Part shown: positions 13,669 through 27,391 of the stretch, in pieces | Numbering within the stretch: the first letter of the stretch is position 1 | How the letters are laid out: each line of letters starts with the position of its first letter | Origin: Ectocarpus siliculosus | Taxonomy: Eukaryota > Sar > Phaeophyceae > Ectocarpales > Ectocarpaceae | NCBI GenBank assembly: GCA_000310025.1 | Contig: FN647968.1 | Coordinates: forward strand, 56,999 to 120,998 | Reading direction: 5' to 3' | DNA length: 64,000 nucleotides | The notes under the pieces: generated by a model | Seen by the model: only the letters and a program-made list of their open reading frames with translations | Told to the model about the DNA's origin: nothing | The model's database searches: none | Position numbers and translations under genes: made by a program

Positions 13669-13779
13669 GTCTCTCACCTTCTTGCGGAGGACGAGCGGGT
13701 CCTCGGTGTCCTGCTTCGCATACAGCTCGTGAATTTTAGCACTGGTGATGAGATTCAATCCATCGATGAAGTCGGACAT
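3557..13779 (-). CDS. M2DH: mannitol 2-dehydrogenase (long-chain polyol dehydrogenase), 18 exons
   Basis: This enzyme should interconvert D-mannitol and D-fructose with NAD(H), the recycling arm of the brown-algal mannitol cycle, probably in the cytosol. Exons on the minus strand are 13779-13678, 12430-12326, 11465-11328, 11277-11199, 11049-11015, 10835-10728, 10042-9939, 9570-9494, 8995-8805, 8348-8265, 7642-7487, 7067-6925, 6321-6222, 5847-5700, 5167-5069, 4751-4672, 4376-4260 and 3718-3557. All junctions are GT-AG, the phases agree, and the total is 675 codons plus stop. The nucleotide-binding region carries GVGGFHR (about residues 218-224). The family catalytic pattern K-x4-N-x2-H is seen in KLRLLNGGHS (about K490, N495, H498), and FPNTMVDRITP and SCDNLPENGD are also present. 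Family members are usually near 490 residues. Here about 190 residues precede the conserved core and match no domain I know. Related fructuronate or arabinitol dehydrogenases share these motifs, so the substrate is inferred. Confidence 0.9.
4379..4412. repeat. (CAGA)n microsatellite abutting a splice acceptor
   Basis: About eight CAGA units on the plus strand read as TCTG on the transcribed strand. They lie directly upstream of the acceptor of mannitol dehydrogenase exon 17 (exon start 4376), so the microsatellite supplies the pyrimidine-rich tract of that intron. Confidence 0.85.
4619..4655. repeat. (GATAT)n microsatellite
   Basis: About seven tandem copies of a 5-base unit lie in a mannitol dehydrogenase intron, shortly after the donor of the exon ending at 4672. 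No function is apparent. Confidence 0.85.
7665..7870. repeat. intronic minisatellite, about 57-bp unit
   Basis: Four tandem, slightly diverged copies of a G-rich unit of roughly 55-60 bases, each with GTCTCAGGGTTA or GCGTCTCAGGGTTAG and GTTTTGGGGG, lie in the mannitol dehydrogenase intron between exons 10 and 11. A (GA)n run (about 7899-7936) follows. Copy number is likely to vary between strains. Confidence 0.8.
9095..9143. repeat. (GA)n microsatellite
   Basis: A GA run of about 45 bases lies in the mannitol dehydrogenase intron upstream of exon 9, so the transcript carries a CU run roughly 100 bases before that exon's acceptor. Confidence 0.85.
9625..9696 (-). pseudogene. relic tandem copy of mannitol dehydrogenase exon 8
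   Basis: About 130 bases upstream of exon 8 (9570-9494), inside intron 7, lies a second stretch similar to it along its length. The true exon reads SHQAVYTDDLLNLAASLEAE; the copy reads PHQAVCADDDLLNIYALETE, with one extra Asp codon. The copy keeps an AG at the acceptor position. The exact GTGAGA donor of the real exon is not preserved in it, so it is probably not spliced now. It may be a dead duplicate, or less likely a weak alternative exon. Confidence 0.65.
10641..10717. repeat. 15-bp tandem repeat in intron
   Basis: Five near-perfect copies of a 15-base unit (core AAACGGTACCAGACG) lie just beyond the donor of mannitol dehydrogenase exon 6. Confidence 0.85.
13634..13669. repeat. (CTGT)n microsatellite near first-exon donor
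   Basis: About nine CTGT units start roughly 9 bases past the donor of mannitol dehydrogenase exon 1. A similar tetranucleotide array of the opposite polarity borders exon 17 of the same gene. Confidence 0.85.
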
Positions 13780-15331
13780 ACTGCCGACAATCTCTCCAGC
13801 TGAACGGGCTCCTCTGCTTGCTTAAAGACACCCCCTCTTCTTGTATCTCTCACACTGCCGCTGCCGCTGCTGCTGGGGTAGGTATGTATCAACTAGGATT
13901 GTGAAAATGTCCGCTTCGCTGCGCGGGGTCTCCCGCAGCTGTCGCTGGATGGAAAACTAACTTTGGAGGCGTTTGCAAAAATAATTTTCCCGGAACGTTT
14001 GGCCGGACCAGTCAGATTTATCGAGGTAATTTCCAGCCCTCGCGGCGCTTTCGCCGACCGATCATACAACATGTTTCCAACAATCAACACAACAATAACA
14101 ATGGCATGGATGCATGCACCGCCGGGTTTGCGCAGGCCGTGCTACCTATTTCCCCACATGCAATGTTAACAAGAGGGAGGGGTCATAAATAATCCAATGG
14201 CTTCTTCCTTGATTTACAAAGTATTGCAGTCGTCGATGTCCGATTTCCCCGAGAAGAAAGACACGAGGAGCCTCGCGCAGAAGTAAAAGCGGTTCGCACT
14301 TGGTGCTGGCGCGTTCTAGCTGTCCATACACGGTGCTGCATGTGTTGGTACAGCCAAGCGTCTCCCACAAGCAGACGTTGGACCGGCTTCATGTGCATGC
14401 ATATTCCAAAGCAACGCACGCGTTTTGCAGCGTTAGTTCACGACTTCGCTCCAACCCCAAGCATCTAAACAGAAAACACAAGACTCAGATCAGTCATGGG
14501 GTAGACTATGTAGTCTATCCCGCATTATTTACCCACAATTCAGTTTTGGAAACCGACCACCTCCACCAATCAAGTCTCTCACGACTCGATGCATTGGACC
14601 CGCCTTCATTTGGCGAGTAACGCCCCCCCCCCCCCCAACCCCCCCGGGGGGAAGGAAACCAAGCCCCCCCCGGGGGACCCAATTCCAAATAAAAAGTAAA
14701 AAACCCCCTGGTGCGGGGGGGAAGGNNNNNNNNNNNNNNNNNNNNNNNNNNNNNNNNNNNNNNNNNNNNNNNNNNNNNNNNNNNNNNNNNNNNNNNNNNN
14801 NNNNNNNNNNNNNNNNNNNNNNNNNAGGTTTTTTTCCAGATTTCCTCCCACCCCCAGGTTTTTAAAAAAAAAACCCAAACCTCAGTTCCTCCTGGGGGGG
14901 GTTTTTTTTTTTTTCCCCCCTTTTTTTCCCCCAATTTTTTTTTGGAAAACGGCCCCCCCCCCCAAAAAAATTTTTTCCGGACTGGAGGATTGGGCCCCCC
15001 TTTTTTTGGGGGGGAAACCCCCCCCCCCCCCCCCCCCCCCCGTGTGTGATGGAATCGATGCCACCGCAGGGGAGCCAAATACGAAGTAAATAGTAAATAG
15101 CACGCTGCTGCTGGCGGGAGGCTGCCTCTTCGGAAATACAACACGAAACAGTAGTAGCACGACACCATTCCATGGGGCAAAACAACAGCAATTATCCACA
15201 AGCAGCAACACAAAACTTGTTCAACGACAAGCAAGTCCGTCTTACACTACGCCAGCCCGGACATTAATAGCCCACTACAAAATACTCGAGCTATTCTAAT
15301 AAGAAAGGCATTTCCCTCTCTCCCCCATCGG
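13780..15331. other. intergenic region with assembly gap
   Basis: This is the space between the start of the mannitol dehydrogenase gene and the stop of the CHMP7-like gene on the same strand, so it should hold the promoter of the first and the terminator of the second. I see no gene. The middle is damaged: long C, G, T and A runs around 14615-15040 surround a block of Ns. Confidence 0.6.
14726..14825. other. assembly gap, 100 Ns
   Basis: Exactly 100 N bases, the usual size for a gap of unknown length. Both flanks show run-on homopolymers typical of poor read ends, so apparent ORFs crossing the gap are not real. Confidence 0.95.
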
Positions 15332-18300
15332 TCATGCGGGTAAGGGCACACCACCCTTCCGTGGCCCCGGGTTATCATTCCGAGGAGGCTCGCCCGCGCT
15401 ATCGCTAGTGCCGCTCGGTGAGGGTCTACGCATGGCAGCCGCGGGGCCGGCCGAAGCCGAAGCGGCCGCATCACGTTCCGCCGCCCTTGCCGGACCCTTC
15501 GACACCGCTGGTGGTTGTGATTGTGGTGATGATGGCGGTGGCGGTGGCGATGGCGATGGCGATGGCGATGGGCTATCCTGTGCTGTAAGGAGGGCGTCAA
15601 GCTCTGCTTCGAGCTCTGCCGTCTCTCCCTCGTCTTGCCCAAGAAGGGCGCCGTCTTGGCCTAGCGCGGTGCCAACTGCCTCCGCCTCGGCCATCTCCTG
15701 ATGGATCATGATTGGTCAACGAGGCGAGAGAGAGAGAGAGAGAGAGAGAGAAACGTTGACAGAAGAAAAATGAACCACACACCCCGCCTGTAGTTTCGTG
15801 GTGGAAGTCCGTATATATTATCGGTGAAAGTCCTCAACCGTTACCGGGAGGGAGGTCGACTCGAGCTTCGAACACGAACCCCTAACCCTATTACAAGACT
15901 GCAATGGAGGACTATTGTTGTCGAGACGAGGTGCCCTCTCGTGACTGACCTGAACAAAAAAAAAAACGATCGAATGGACGCGCGGGGGGGCGATGCTATA
16001 CACTGCCAGTCCACATGAACATGCACAACATGGTTCAGAAACGGAGATAAAGAGCACAACACAAGCAAAAACGGTCTTCCTCTTCATGTGTGACCCATGC
16101 TCCTACGCCCGAAACGAAAAAGGTGTTAAAAATCGACGTCCAGCAGATTGAACGGGGACGGCATTGACAACACGCGGATGGGGGGGGGGGGGGGGGGGCA
16201 GCGTTCCAGGGGTGATGCACTGCTGTTGGGTGCCACGGCCACCGCAGGAGGACAGAGGAACCGCCCAATTGATGCAAACAGGAGATCGATCAGGCGGAAC
16301 TTACTCCAAGTCACGCACCTCCCCCGCAGAGCTGCACCGAAACACCGGTATGGTATCGAAGCCAAACAACGCCCACGGGGGTTCATACGTTCATACTCCT
16401 GGTGCGATGCGTGAAAATCGTCTCGGGATTGACCTCGTACTCCGGTGACAAGCAGTGGGAGAGGGGGGAGGGGTAGCATATCGAACGGGGCCTCTACCAA
16501 CCACAGTGGGGCCCCCACCTACATACCCAATCCACCCCGACTCACGCACACTACCGATCAACCCACCTTCTCACAACACAAGCCACCTCCGGCAAGCAGC
16601 CATGGCGACAACAAGTAACCAAGTCTAAAGCCTCCCCGGCAGCGGGCGCCGTCTTACCTCTGCCAGCGCATCCAGTGTGTTCTCCACCCTCTCCACCGTC
16701 AGCCCCTGCGTCTCCCTGCAGGCCTTGAGGGCACTCGTGGCAGCCTCGTGGGCCTCCAGCACCTGCTTGTCCAACCTCAGCTGCTTCACCTGTTCTCGTT
16801 TGATCGCGACAAACGTAATTGCAATGTCGTGAGGCCGTCCGTGTAGTTCACGATGCTCGGAATCAGAGTCGAAAAAACAAAAACAATACGTTCCTCCTAC
16901 AGTACCGCGGTGGAAATACACCTATCATCTACGAGCAGTGTCTATCTCCGTAATCCATCCAGGATGTTCGTTCGAGGGAAAACAGGGGGCGACCTATGAA
17001 CGCTGCTCGGCATAATAACTCCCGAAGCTCATGAAGGAGCTCGGCTCTGGTCTGGGATTCCGAGAAACGCGTTGCTGGGAAGGAAGTCAACCCGCCAGAT
17101 CGAAATACAATTTCTCTCTCCGACAAAACACGCATTACAGAACTCCTCCGACCGACCACAATCCCGTGTTTATCCCCACCTGATCCAATGCCGTTTCCAG
17201 CGTCAAGAGGGAGGAGAGCCGCTTGTCCCTAGCGGCCTGGTACTGCTTCATCCTCCGCAAGTGCACCAGCGCCGCCTGCTTCTGCCCCCGACGGTTTTCC
17301 ATCAGGGCGTCCTGCTGTACCCGCTGTATTCGCAGTCCTAGATCCGATGCGCTCGCTTCTAGACTAGCGACTGCTTAGGGTCAGTCACAGTTACACTTAG
17401 GGTTTAGGGATCAGGGGTTCAGACAGGCATGATTTATATGTGCGTCGTTGAAGGAGAAGGCAAGGGGATTTAAGGGTTGAAAGGTTCGGAAGCAGATATT
17501 TGCTGGGCTAGAAGTGCTCGGGATGATACGTGGCTACTTACTGCATGGGTGGGTTAGCCAGAAAAAGAATGATGCACGTATTGGTGAAACTAGCACTGCT
17601 GGTAGGCTTGACGTTAGGGCCCGCTCCCAGACACATCTACCGAGTGCTTGGTACCCCCGTGGCAGTATTGGCGTTGTCAAGGATCCGATCTACACATGAA
17701 AGACCAACGGTCGTCCACGAATTTTTCGGCCGGTGGTGGGAACGCGCTTGGCGACGAAGCACCGCTTCAAGCGTAGTTGAAATAGTCCACGTAGGACCAT
17801 GGAGCACACCGCTGTTTTCTAGCCAGAGCCATGTGTAACTTGGAGGCACAAACAACAGGATTGGCGGGAGAGACCAGACCAAACACATTTGGCCAGGAAG
17901 ACACGCTGGCTTAGGAAGACAGCGATCACTTGCTGGCTTTGGACCGGGCGGGCACGCAGGACAACGCATGGGTCGACATGTGTTTCTGACCGCCGTCCAC
18001 CTGGCATGCGTCTGTACTTCCGGACTAGTTGTTGGGGCCCGTAGGAAAAATCGGGTAGGGTACCTACCTAAGGGGAGCCGTGGACTAAACAATCTAACGA
18101 GTTCGCAACCAAAATCATGAGAGTTTGCATAGTTGATATGTAAAAAAAAACATTGCCGTTGAAAGATGGACCTCTTACCGGTGCACCGAAGCCGCAGCAA
18201 GTCTTTCTCTGTCTCAGACACAGTAGCCGCTGCCGCCGCCACCCTACTCCCCCCACCCCTAGAGAGTACTTTCAGCAGCCCCCCCTCCGTCACGGCGCGC

Positions 18301-21300
18301 TTCGTGCGGACGAGGTACTTGGCAAAGAGAGCGACGTCATCGCTTGATATTCGCGCCAGCATCCGGGGCACAGCGGATGAACATTTCTCGGGGGTGGGGG
18401 GGGCACGACCGCTAGCTACGCGTGTCGCAGTCGTGGTGGCAGCGGCTTCAGAAGCAGCAGCCCGACAAAGCTGCTCGAAGTTCCAGGGCGACGCATGCTG
18501 CGCAACGGGGCGGCTTGCTGCCGTCTGAAAGAGCATGAGAAGCAGGAAGCAATTTGCAATCGATTTTCGGCGGGTTAGAGAGAGAGGGAGAGAGGGAGAG
18601 AGAACAGTTGACAGAAGAAAATGAACCACGCAGCCGGATATGTAGTCTACGAATATGTACCCGTGGTGAAAGTCCTTAACCGTTATCGGGAGGGAGATCG
18701 ACTCGGGCTTCAAACACGAGAAATAGGTAGAGGTGGAGAATGAGGTAAAGAGAAAGAGAGCAAGAGGTGGAGGGGAGGTCTGGCATCGTCTGAGCGCCTC
18801 GATTTGCATTGGTAGAGTCGGCCGCCCGAAAAAACAAGAAAATTCCAAGACAAGTAAAAGGAAAACTAACAACTTACGGGTATTCCGCACGCCCCACACG
18901 TGCAGGCAAGACACACAGTCTCAAAAGAGGAAAACCTCTGGTAGCAAAAAAGCTACATACCACAAGCTGCTCGAGTCGCCAACCGCCATGACTCGCCACC
19001 GCGCAGCGGGTTCAAGGCGACACATGGACAACCGCAGCCGAAAGTTCAGACAACACAGAACTGCCATTGGTGATACACTGTTGTGACGGTGTCTTGGCGA
19101 GGGAGTGACGACAGCATCCCAACAGTGGTGGGGGCCTGCTCGCTTTGGGGGCGCATCAAGACCAATCATTCTTGTTTCTAATTTGAGCGTCGCATGTACA
19201 GGCTACATCATCACATGAACAGCAACTTCTTCACAACCCCAATCTTGCCACTGTGGGTGAACCCAGCGGCGGGCAGAAAAAGCTGGGTATGTATAATTCC
19301 CAACGTGCTCATACGTATCACTTGCCTCGCTGTGAACGGCCGCTAGCAAGTAGACGGTCCTCTCGTCTGGTGGCAGGTGTTGACAGTACCCCACCACTTG
19401 TTCCGCTAAATCCTCAAGAACGTTCCTGATTCTCCCGATGCGGAGAGGACGGAGCAGCAACACAAAAAGCGTCACCACGGCGTAAGAACCTGAGAGCAAT
19501 GAAATTCAGGCTGAACCCACTATCAGCACGCTTGACCGAAGGAAAAGGTCGTCGGGTGAGACCCCTACGCTACATAGTCGATGTTGGGTTACCGTCAAGA
19601 GGAAATAGGACACGAGCCTCGGGGCGAAGTACGAGGTTCTTAGGTGGTGGGGCCTTCTGTGCATCAAGAGGGCACAGGCGCCGTCGGTGTGGTGGGCGTG
19701 CGAGCTCGTGTCTATGTGCCTGTGGGAACGAGCATCACTGTCTCGAGGGCCCCCAGTTATCAGTCGTGGCGACGAGACAGAACAGCGAGTGTCTCCTGTT
19801 GACTTCGAAAGCCATACAGAACGCAGATCAGCCAGATTCAATTGGCACTCTCGGTTGAATGCGTGCGCCTCCCGTCTGCCACACACTGATGTTGGGCCAT
19901 GTCATTCGCCCACCGCAAACGCCTTGAAACGCTGCTGCAAAAACCAAAGATAGAGCGAGGGGTCGGTTCTTGAGCTAGGCCAACCCATTCATGCCCTTCG
20001 TGCATATTTTCCGTCTTGCGGGCCCTGCGAAGCTCTCTCTTCCGAAGTGCTCTTTTTCTCCAGCGAGGGAGAGCACACGGGTTGCTATTGCGAGCAAACA
20101 AGAGCAGCCTAGCTACATGTGCAACTAAGGAAGACGACGGACAAAAAACAAACCAAGCTGCTATCGTCGCACCTGTTGGCGTACTGCCCCCCCCCCCCTC
20201 CCCCCCCCAGACCGACCATTCCGGCCAAGTACATGATGGGGGCCATGACCAAGCGCCTCGCCAGCCCAGTCTCCGCCTCCTTCAACACAGACGAGACATG
20301 AAACACGAAACATGAAGTCCAAGATCAATGGCACATCGAAGATGAGGACAAACAACGATACGGCGGACTGTTGTCTCTTGCGGCCGAAAATCGTAATCCC
20401 GCTGCCCTCACAACAAAGCAGTTTCATCATGTATATGCCAAACCTGCGTACGTGTGCACTAGCGTAACGCCCGGCACGCGTGAACGGACTGCTGTCTATT
20501 GTGGCGCAACATCGTAATCCGGCCGTCCTCGAACGATAGATAGAACCAGCTGTAACATAGAGTATGTAACATGCCGAATCTACGTACATCCGGTCGCCCC
20601 GGTGAAAAGGTTGTCAACCTTGTAACCTTCACGTTCTTGACTCTCCGAGGATGTCAACCATTTAACCGTAAACTTTTTGACTCTCCAGAGCTCGGGTTCG
20701 GTTCTCTCTGAAGTGCAAACTCGAAACTAAAGCTCATGAGTAAACGCAAAATGAGTGTGAGTTTTTCGTGAGCGACATGACCACAGGCAAAACAGAACGG
20801 GTCTCAGGCGTGCGATGACCATGGGGCAAGCACCGCATGAGGGACGGTGGAGTCTCCAGTCTGTACCGTTTACAATCCACAACTCCCGCCGGTTGGTGCG
20901 CTCAAACTTATGAACGAAAACACACACACACATCAACACCTATATCATGTGGTATTTGCCATCATCTATGGGTATGTACTGTACAGCAAATACACCAAAC
21001 ACGTGTTCGTAGTAGACTCCACCATCTAGCCTACCACAACCTACGCCATCGCCATCTACACTCCGTATTTGATAACAAACAATCACAGCATTTTCTTTGA
21101 TGACCGACGAACACAGCCGTTACTCACCACAATTTCGCTGCGTTCCAAAAGCTCTCCAGACGAAACCATGTGTGACATCGCAAGGTCCAACCCAGGAGCA
21201 ACCACGCCTCCCCAGTCCAGCGAGCTCGTCGCCAACACCTTGGAGTCGAGGGACAAGCAAGCCGCTTTCTCGAAGGCGTGGGCTACCACCCTCGACCAGA

Positions 21301-21460
21301 ACTCGACCATCTCATCTCGGGCATCAACATCGCCCGGGGCGACATGGGATGTCAGGAACTCCATCCTTTCTTCGTCTTCCAAGTCGGCAGCCAGAGGGCA
21401 TGCTGGTGCCAATTCCGCGCCCGCGCCCGACACGGCGCAAATTGGACAAGAGGACGGCAT
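15332..21460 (-). CDS. CHMP7: CHMP7-like ESCRT-III subunit, 6 exons
   Basis: CHMP7 recruits ESCRT-III to membranes, notably for nuclear-envelope sealing and endosomal sorting. Exons on the minus strand are 21460-21128, 20279-20173, 18524-18179, 17337-17180, 16789-16658 and 15697-15332, about 480 codons (human CHMP7 is 453). Exon 1 carries the N-terminal winged-helix-like part (DEERMEFL, FWSRVV). Exon 2 has a hydrophobic segment (RRLVMAPIMYLAGMVGL) like the membrane-binding stretch of CHMP7. Exon 3 has KYLVRTKRA. Exons 4-5 give the basic and acidic Snf7 helices. Exon 6 has ELEAELDALL, resembling a MIT-interacting motif, then a Pro/Ser-rich tail. The phase fails by one base across exon 2: it is 107 nt between two phase-0 junctions and contains a 12-G run, so a miscounted homopolymer is the simplest cause. 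The start is the first ATG before the conserved part. It diverges from the PDE6-delta-like gene. Confidence 0.85.
15725..15752. repeat. (GA)n microsatellite
   Basis: A short GA run lies in the last intron of the CHMP7-like gene, about 30 bases upstream of the final exon's acceptor. It reads as a pyrimidine tract in the transcript. A similar run lies near 18575-18602 upstream of exon 3's acceptor. Confidence 0.75.
19203..19499 (-). other. unassigned 98-codon ORF inside a CHMP7-like intron
   Basis: An open frame with a hydrophobic start (YAVVTLFVLLLRPL) and an ordinary-looking acidic middle lies within the large second intron of the CHMP7-like gene, on the same strand. I do not recognise the protein. 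It has no clear splice partners and is not needed to complete CHMP7. It may be chance, or a remnant of an inserted gene. Confidence 0.2.
20350..20700. repeat. diverged direct repeats in CHMP7-like intron 1
   Basis: Two diverged direct copies of roughly 100 bases begin near 20358 and 20484, both with ACTG(T/C)TGTCT and ATCGTAATCC. A second pair of about 45 bases lies near 20607-20695, each with GTCAACC and TTGACTCTCC. No coding potential is seen. Confidence 0.6.
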
Positions 21461-22241
21461 ACTTGCTTATTGCTTGTACACCGGACACTCTCAGTTGTAT
21501 GTAGCAGACCGGACACACCTCGCTCACGGGGAATCTCCGTCAGGTCTCAACGCTGCTAATTGAGCCAAATTATGAAAAGTCGAAGCGAATACGCCAACAT
21601 GTACCTAGAGGCCTAACGGTTGTCTCTCAGAACGTGAGACTTCAACGCGGCGGCACGGCGGCAGCGCTGCAATGAGTGTGCACAAGCGTGAGGTGCTTGA
21701 GTTCTTCCTTTCACAGTACCAGCGGAAACACGCCGCATCTTCGTAGATGCGGAGTTCGTATCGATTTTTTGTCCGGCCGTTACACTTTCCGTCGCAAAGA
21801 GGGATCCAAAAGACGAGAGCTGGCTCACATGCGGTACGTTGCGGCATTGGCCACGACAGATGGAACGGTGGAGCACAACGCGGTGAGTATGTCAGCTTTG
21901 CCTCCATGGTGTATTTGCCAGCATCAACGCCGCAGAACGTCTATACCCATAGTTCACGAGGTCGCCCTGGCCTATCGTGTGTCAGCTATCGGACCTGCAA
22001 GCGGTGATGCAGCAGTACTGCTGTAGTCAAAGCTGACATCGCACGCATGTTCCGTGTAGAGGCTTACAGCACAACGCCTGGACGTGTAGGCCTTACACCA
22101 TACAGCATCCTGAAGAAGTAGGAGTCCAGTAGGATACCTAAGTATCACCACTACCCAGCCCTTGTGACACAATATTTTGAACGTGCTCAGTACACATGTG
22201 CTACCATGATCGTTCTTTTGATACCTCCTGTAGCACAAACG
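21461..22241. promoter_or_regulatory. divergent intergenic region between CHMP7-like and PDE6D-like genes
   Basis: This 781-bp space separates the start codons of two genes read in opposite directions, so it must hold both promoters and both 5' UTRs. I see no TATA box that I trust. One copy of the recurrent ACTGCTGTAG motif is at 22017-22026. Position implies the regulatory role; no motif proves it. Confidence 0.5.
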
Positions 22242-25188
<2,947 letters not shown>

Positions 25189-27391
25189 ACCAGTAAACAC
25201 ACTCGGCCACACACTTGGCCACAAGAGGCATTCCGCCTGCTGGGAGGGACCGTGAGGTCACACGGAACGGGTTTCTATGAGACCGGACGAAAATCGATAT
25301 GCCCTATACTGAATAGCGACCTGATGTTTCGATTGGAACTACAAGTCGAAGTGGCTGATCCTAACATAATAGTGGATTGCTCGAGCTGGAAGATACCCTT
25401 CATTTAATTGAAGCATGCGTCGCCGGAAGTCAGCAGGCAGTCATCCTGAGGACGAACGGAAGAAGACGGGGCCTTTGGAAATAGAAGTGGTACCCAAGTG
25501 AGAGTCAGAGGACCATAAGTTGTTGATGTTGTTGAGCTACCTTAACGTACCGTATTGATGTGTGTACAGCGCTTGGTGGTGAAGGTATAGAGGAGAATAT
25601 GTAGTCAACGGACAAACTTCCTCCTGTCGGGGGATAAGTGGCTACAAGTTATGTACGATGGCTTAAAAAGGTTGACGAAAGTCATTGTTACTAGGGTGCA
25701 GAGACGGGGGGAAGAGAGTGTTGCACTCTTCTCGCATCAAAATTCGAGGGCAAAGCACCGCAGGAGGTTGGGTAGCGGGCCCCGAAGAGGAACCGTTTTG
25801 TGTGACCACGGGTTGGAGTAAGCGGCACAAATGCTGTAAGCGCTAACTTGAAGTGAAGACAAAAAACAAAGAAAATACGCCGTCCACTCCAAGGTGGAAC
25901 AGTCACTTCGCCTGCCGGTGGCAACCGAATAGAAACGAATCCACTACACAAAGACGGTCAACGGGTACACGCGATCTGACGAGACGCCGGGCCATACAGC
26001 CACGTGTCCACTCCTCTCGAGAGAGAAACAGGGAACGAAGCACAGGAAACACGACTTCAATGTGCACCCGGGGCGACCTTTCTGCACTATTAGAGGCCGC
26101 TCGCCCCAGTGGGACAGTTGTAACACAGTATTTTTCGTCTGCAGGTGGCAACAGAGATTATTGTAGACACAAAATCAAAACATCAAAGACAGATTCAACG
26201 TGTAATCTGCACCACATATCTTGGGGAGAACTCGAGCCATGCACCCACTGTTCTCACCCCTCCAGCAAGAAACAGGGGATGAAAGGCTACACGACGGCAT
26301 ACGCGGACCCGGGGCGAGCTATCTGCACCTTACTCTTGCACCAAGTGCCAACGCAGATGCTTGTGCCGTCGATGATTTGTTGACCAAAATGAGCAACTCT
26401 AAAGCCTTTCGACCAAACCATTCGGCGGTAATTCTCCCAGCCGCCAAACTATTATAATACAGTCTCACCCTAAGCTTTCAGCAGCAACATCGACCGTTGA
26501 ACACAATTGAAACACTCTCTACAAGAAACTTGGCAACCGAGCCGTTGGGCGATAGTTGTCACAGCCGTCGGTTCACCCTGCCAACATCTCTTACAACGTC
26601 CCATATACTTCCAGCGAAAACCACGGCCAAAGCCACCCTGTCGCTTGCATTTGACTAACCTCCAACATCGTCGGGAAGGACACCACATGACAAAAAACCA
26701 AGGCACGGACAGAAAGGACCACAAGCCAATATCTACAAAAAATACTACACGTGCACCTCGGTAGGCCAGCTTGTGCCACAAGCCCCAACCTTTGGAAAGT
26801 ACTCGCACGCGTAGATAAACCAACAATCTTCTATAACTAAGAACCCGTCTCCTACTGCTATGGGTAGCTACGTAGCAACCAATCTCGACGCGCATCGCAT
26901 CACTCATTACCAATCGCAGAGGCCGAAACTGTCAAATGCTACCAGTAGCGTACGCACGAGGCGTGTGTCGCCGCCATGTCGACCCTTCACCAGTTCCGAA
27001 TCTTACCAAGGAACCGCAGCGCTGTTGCACAACGAGACGTGGTTGGCGATGCCGTGCGAAAGCACGATGCTTCCCCTGCTGCTCGCCCCCCATACCGATG
27101 CCTATCGCGTCTGGTAACATTGCAAAACACATCGCGGTTCCCTTTGAGGAAAGCCGAATAGTCCCCACGGAAGGCCATTGCGCGTTTGGATCAGTTACGT
27201 CTTGAGGACGGCTCGTTCTGTATTGAGACGCGGAAGCTGAAATTTCCACCGAGATTCCTACGCAGAGGGAGTGACGAAGAGCGCCAGCCCTCCGCGCTCG
27301 CTCCTCTGCCACCGCCAAGCTCTCAAAATATCTCCGACAGGAAGAGTTCTTCCAAGAAAGTGTTCAGGGTAGCGCGTTTGTTTGCTGCTGC
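25189..27391. other. intergenic region between convergent PDE6D-like and fucosyltransferase genes
   Basis: The two flanking genes end toward each other here. I find no supported gene. The region contains a dispersed repeat copy (about 25693-25857) and two loosely similar blocks near 26005-26090 and 26235-26335 that share GAAACAGGG and CCCGGGGCGA. Minus-strand frames at 26470-26913 (147 codons, Cys- and Arg-rich) and 26932-27318 resemble nothing I know. Confidence 0.5.
25693..25857 (-). repeat. dispersed repeat, copy A
   Basis: About 160 bases that match, in reverse orientation, a block at 33879-34046. Shared landmarks include GCTTACAGCATTTGTGCC versus GCTCACAGCATTAGTGCC, ACTCCAACCCG, CGGTTCCTCT and GCGAGAAGAG. 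I estimate roughly three-quarters identity by eye. The repeat could be a MITE or the end of a larger element; no terminal inverted repeats were found. Confidence 0.6.

Noticed and set aside
14515-15234. Long open frames crossing the N block
   Set aside because: Ns translate as unknown residues and the flanks are low-quality homopolymers, so the frames carry no information.
17637-18914. A 425-codon minus-strand frame
   Set aside because: Only the part from 18524 to 18179 is a CHMP7-like exon with splice sites and matching phase. The rest is intron that happens to stay open.
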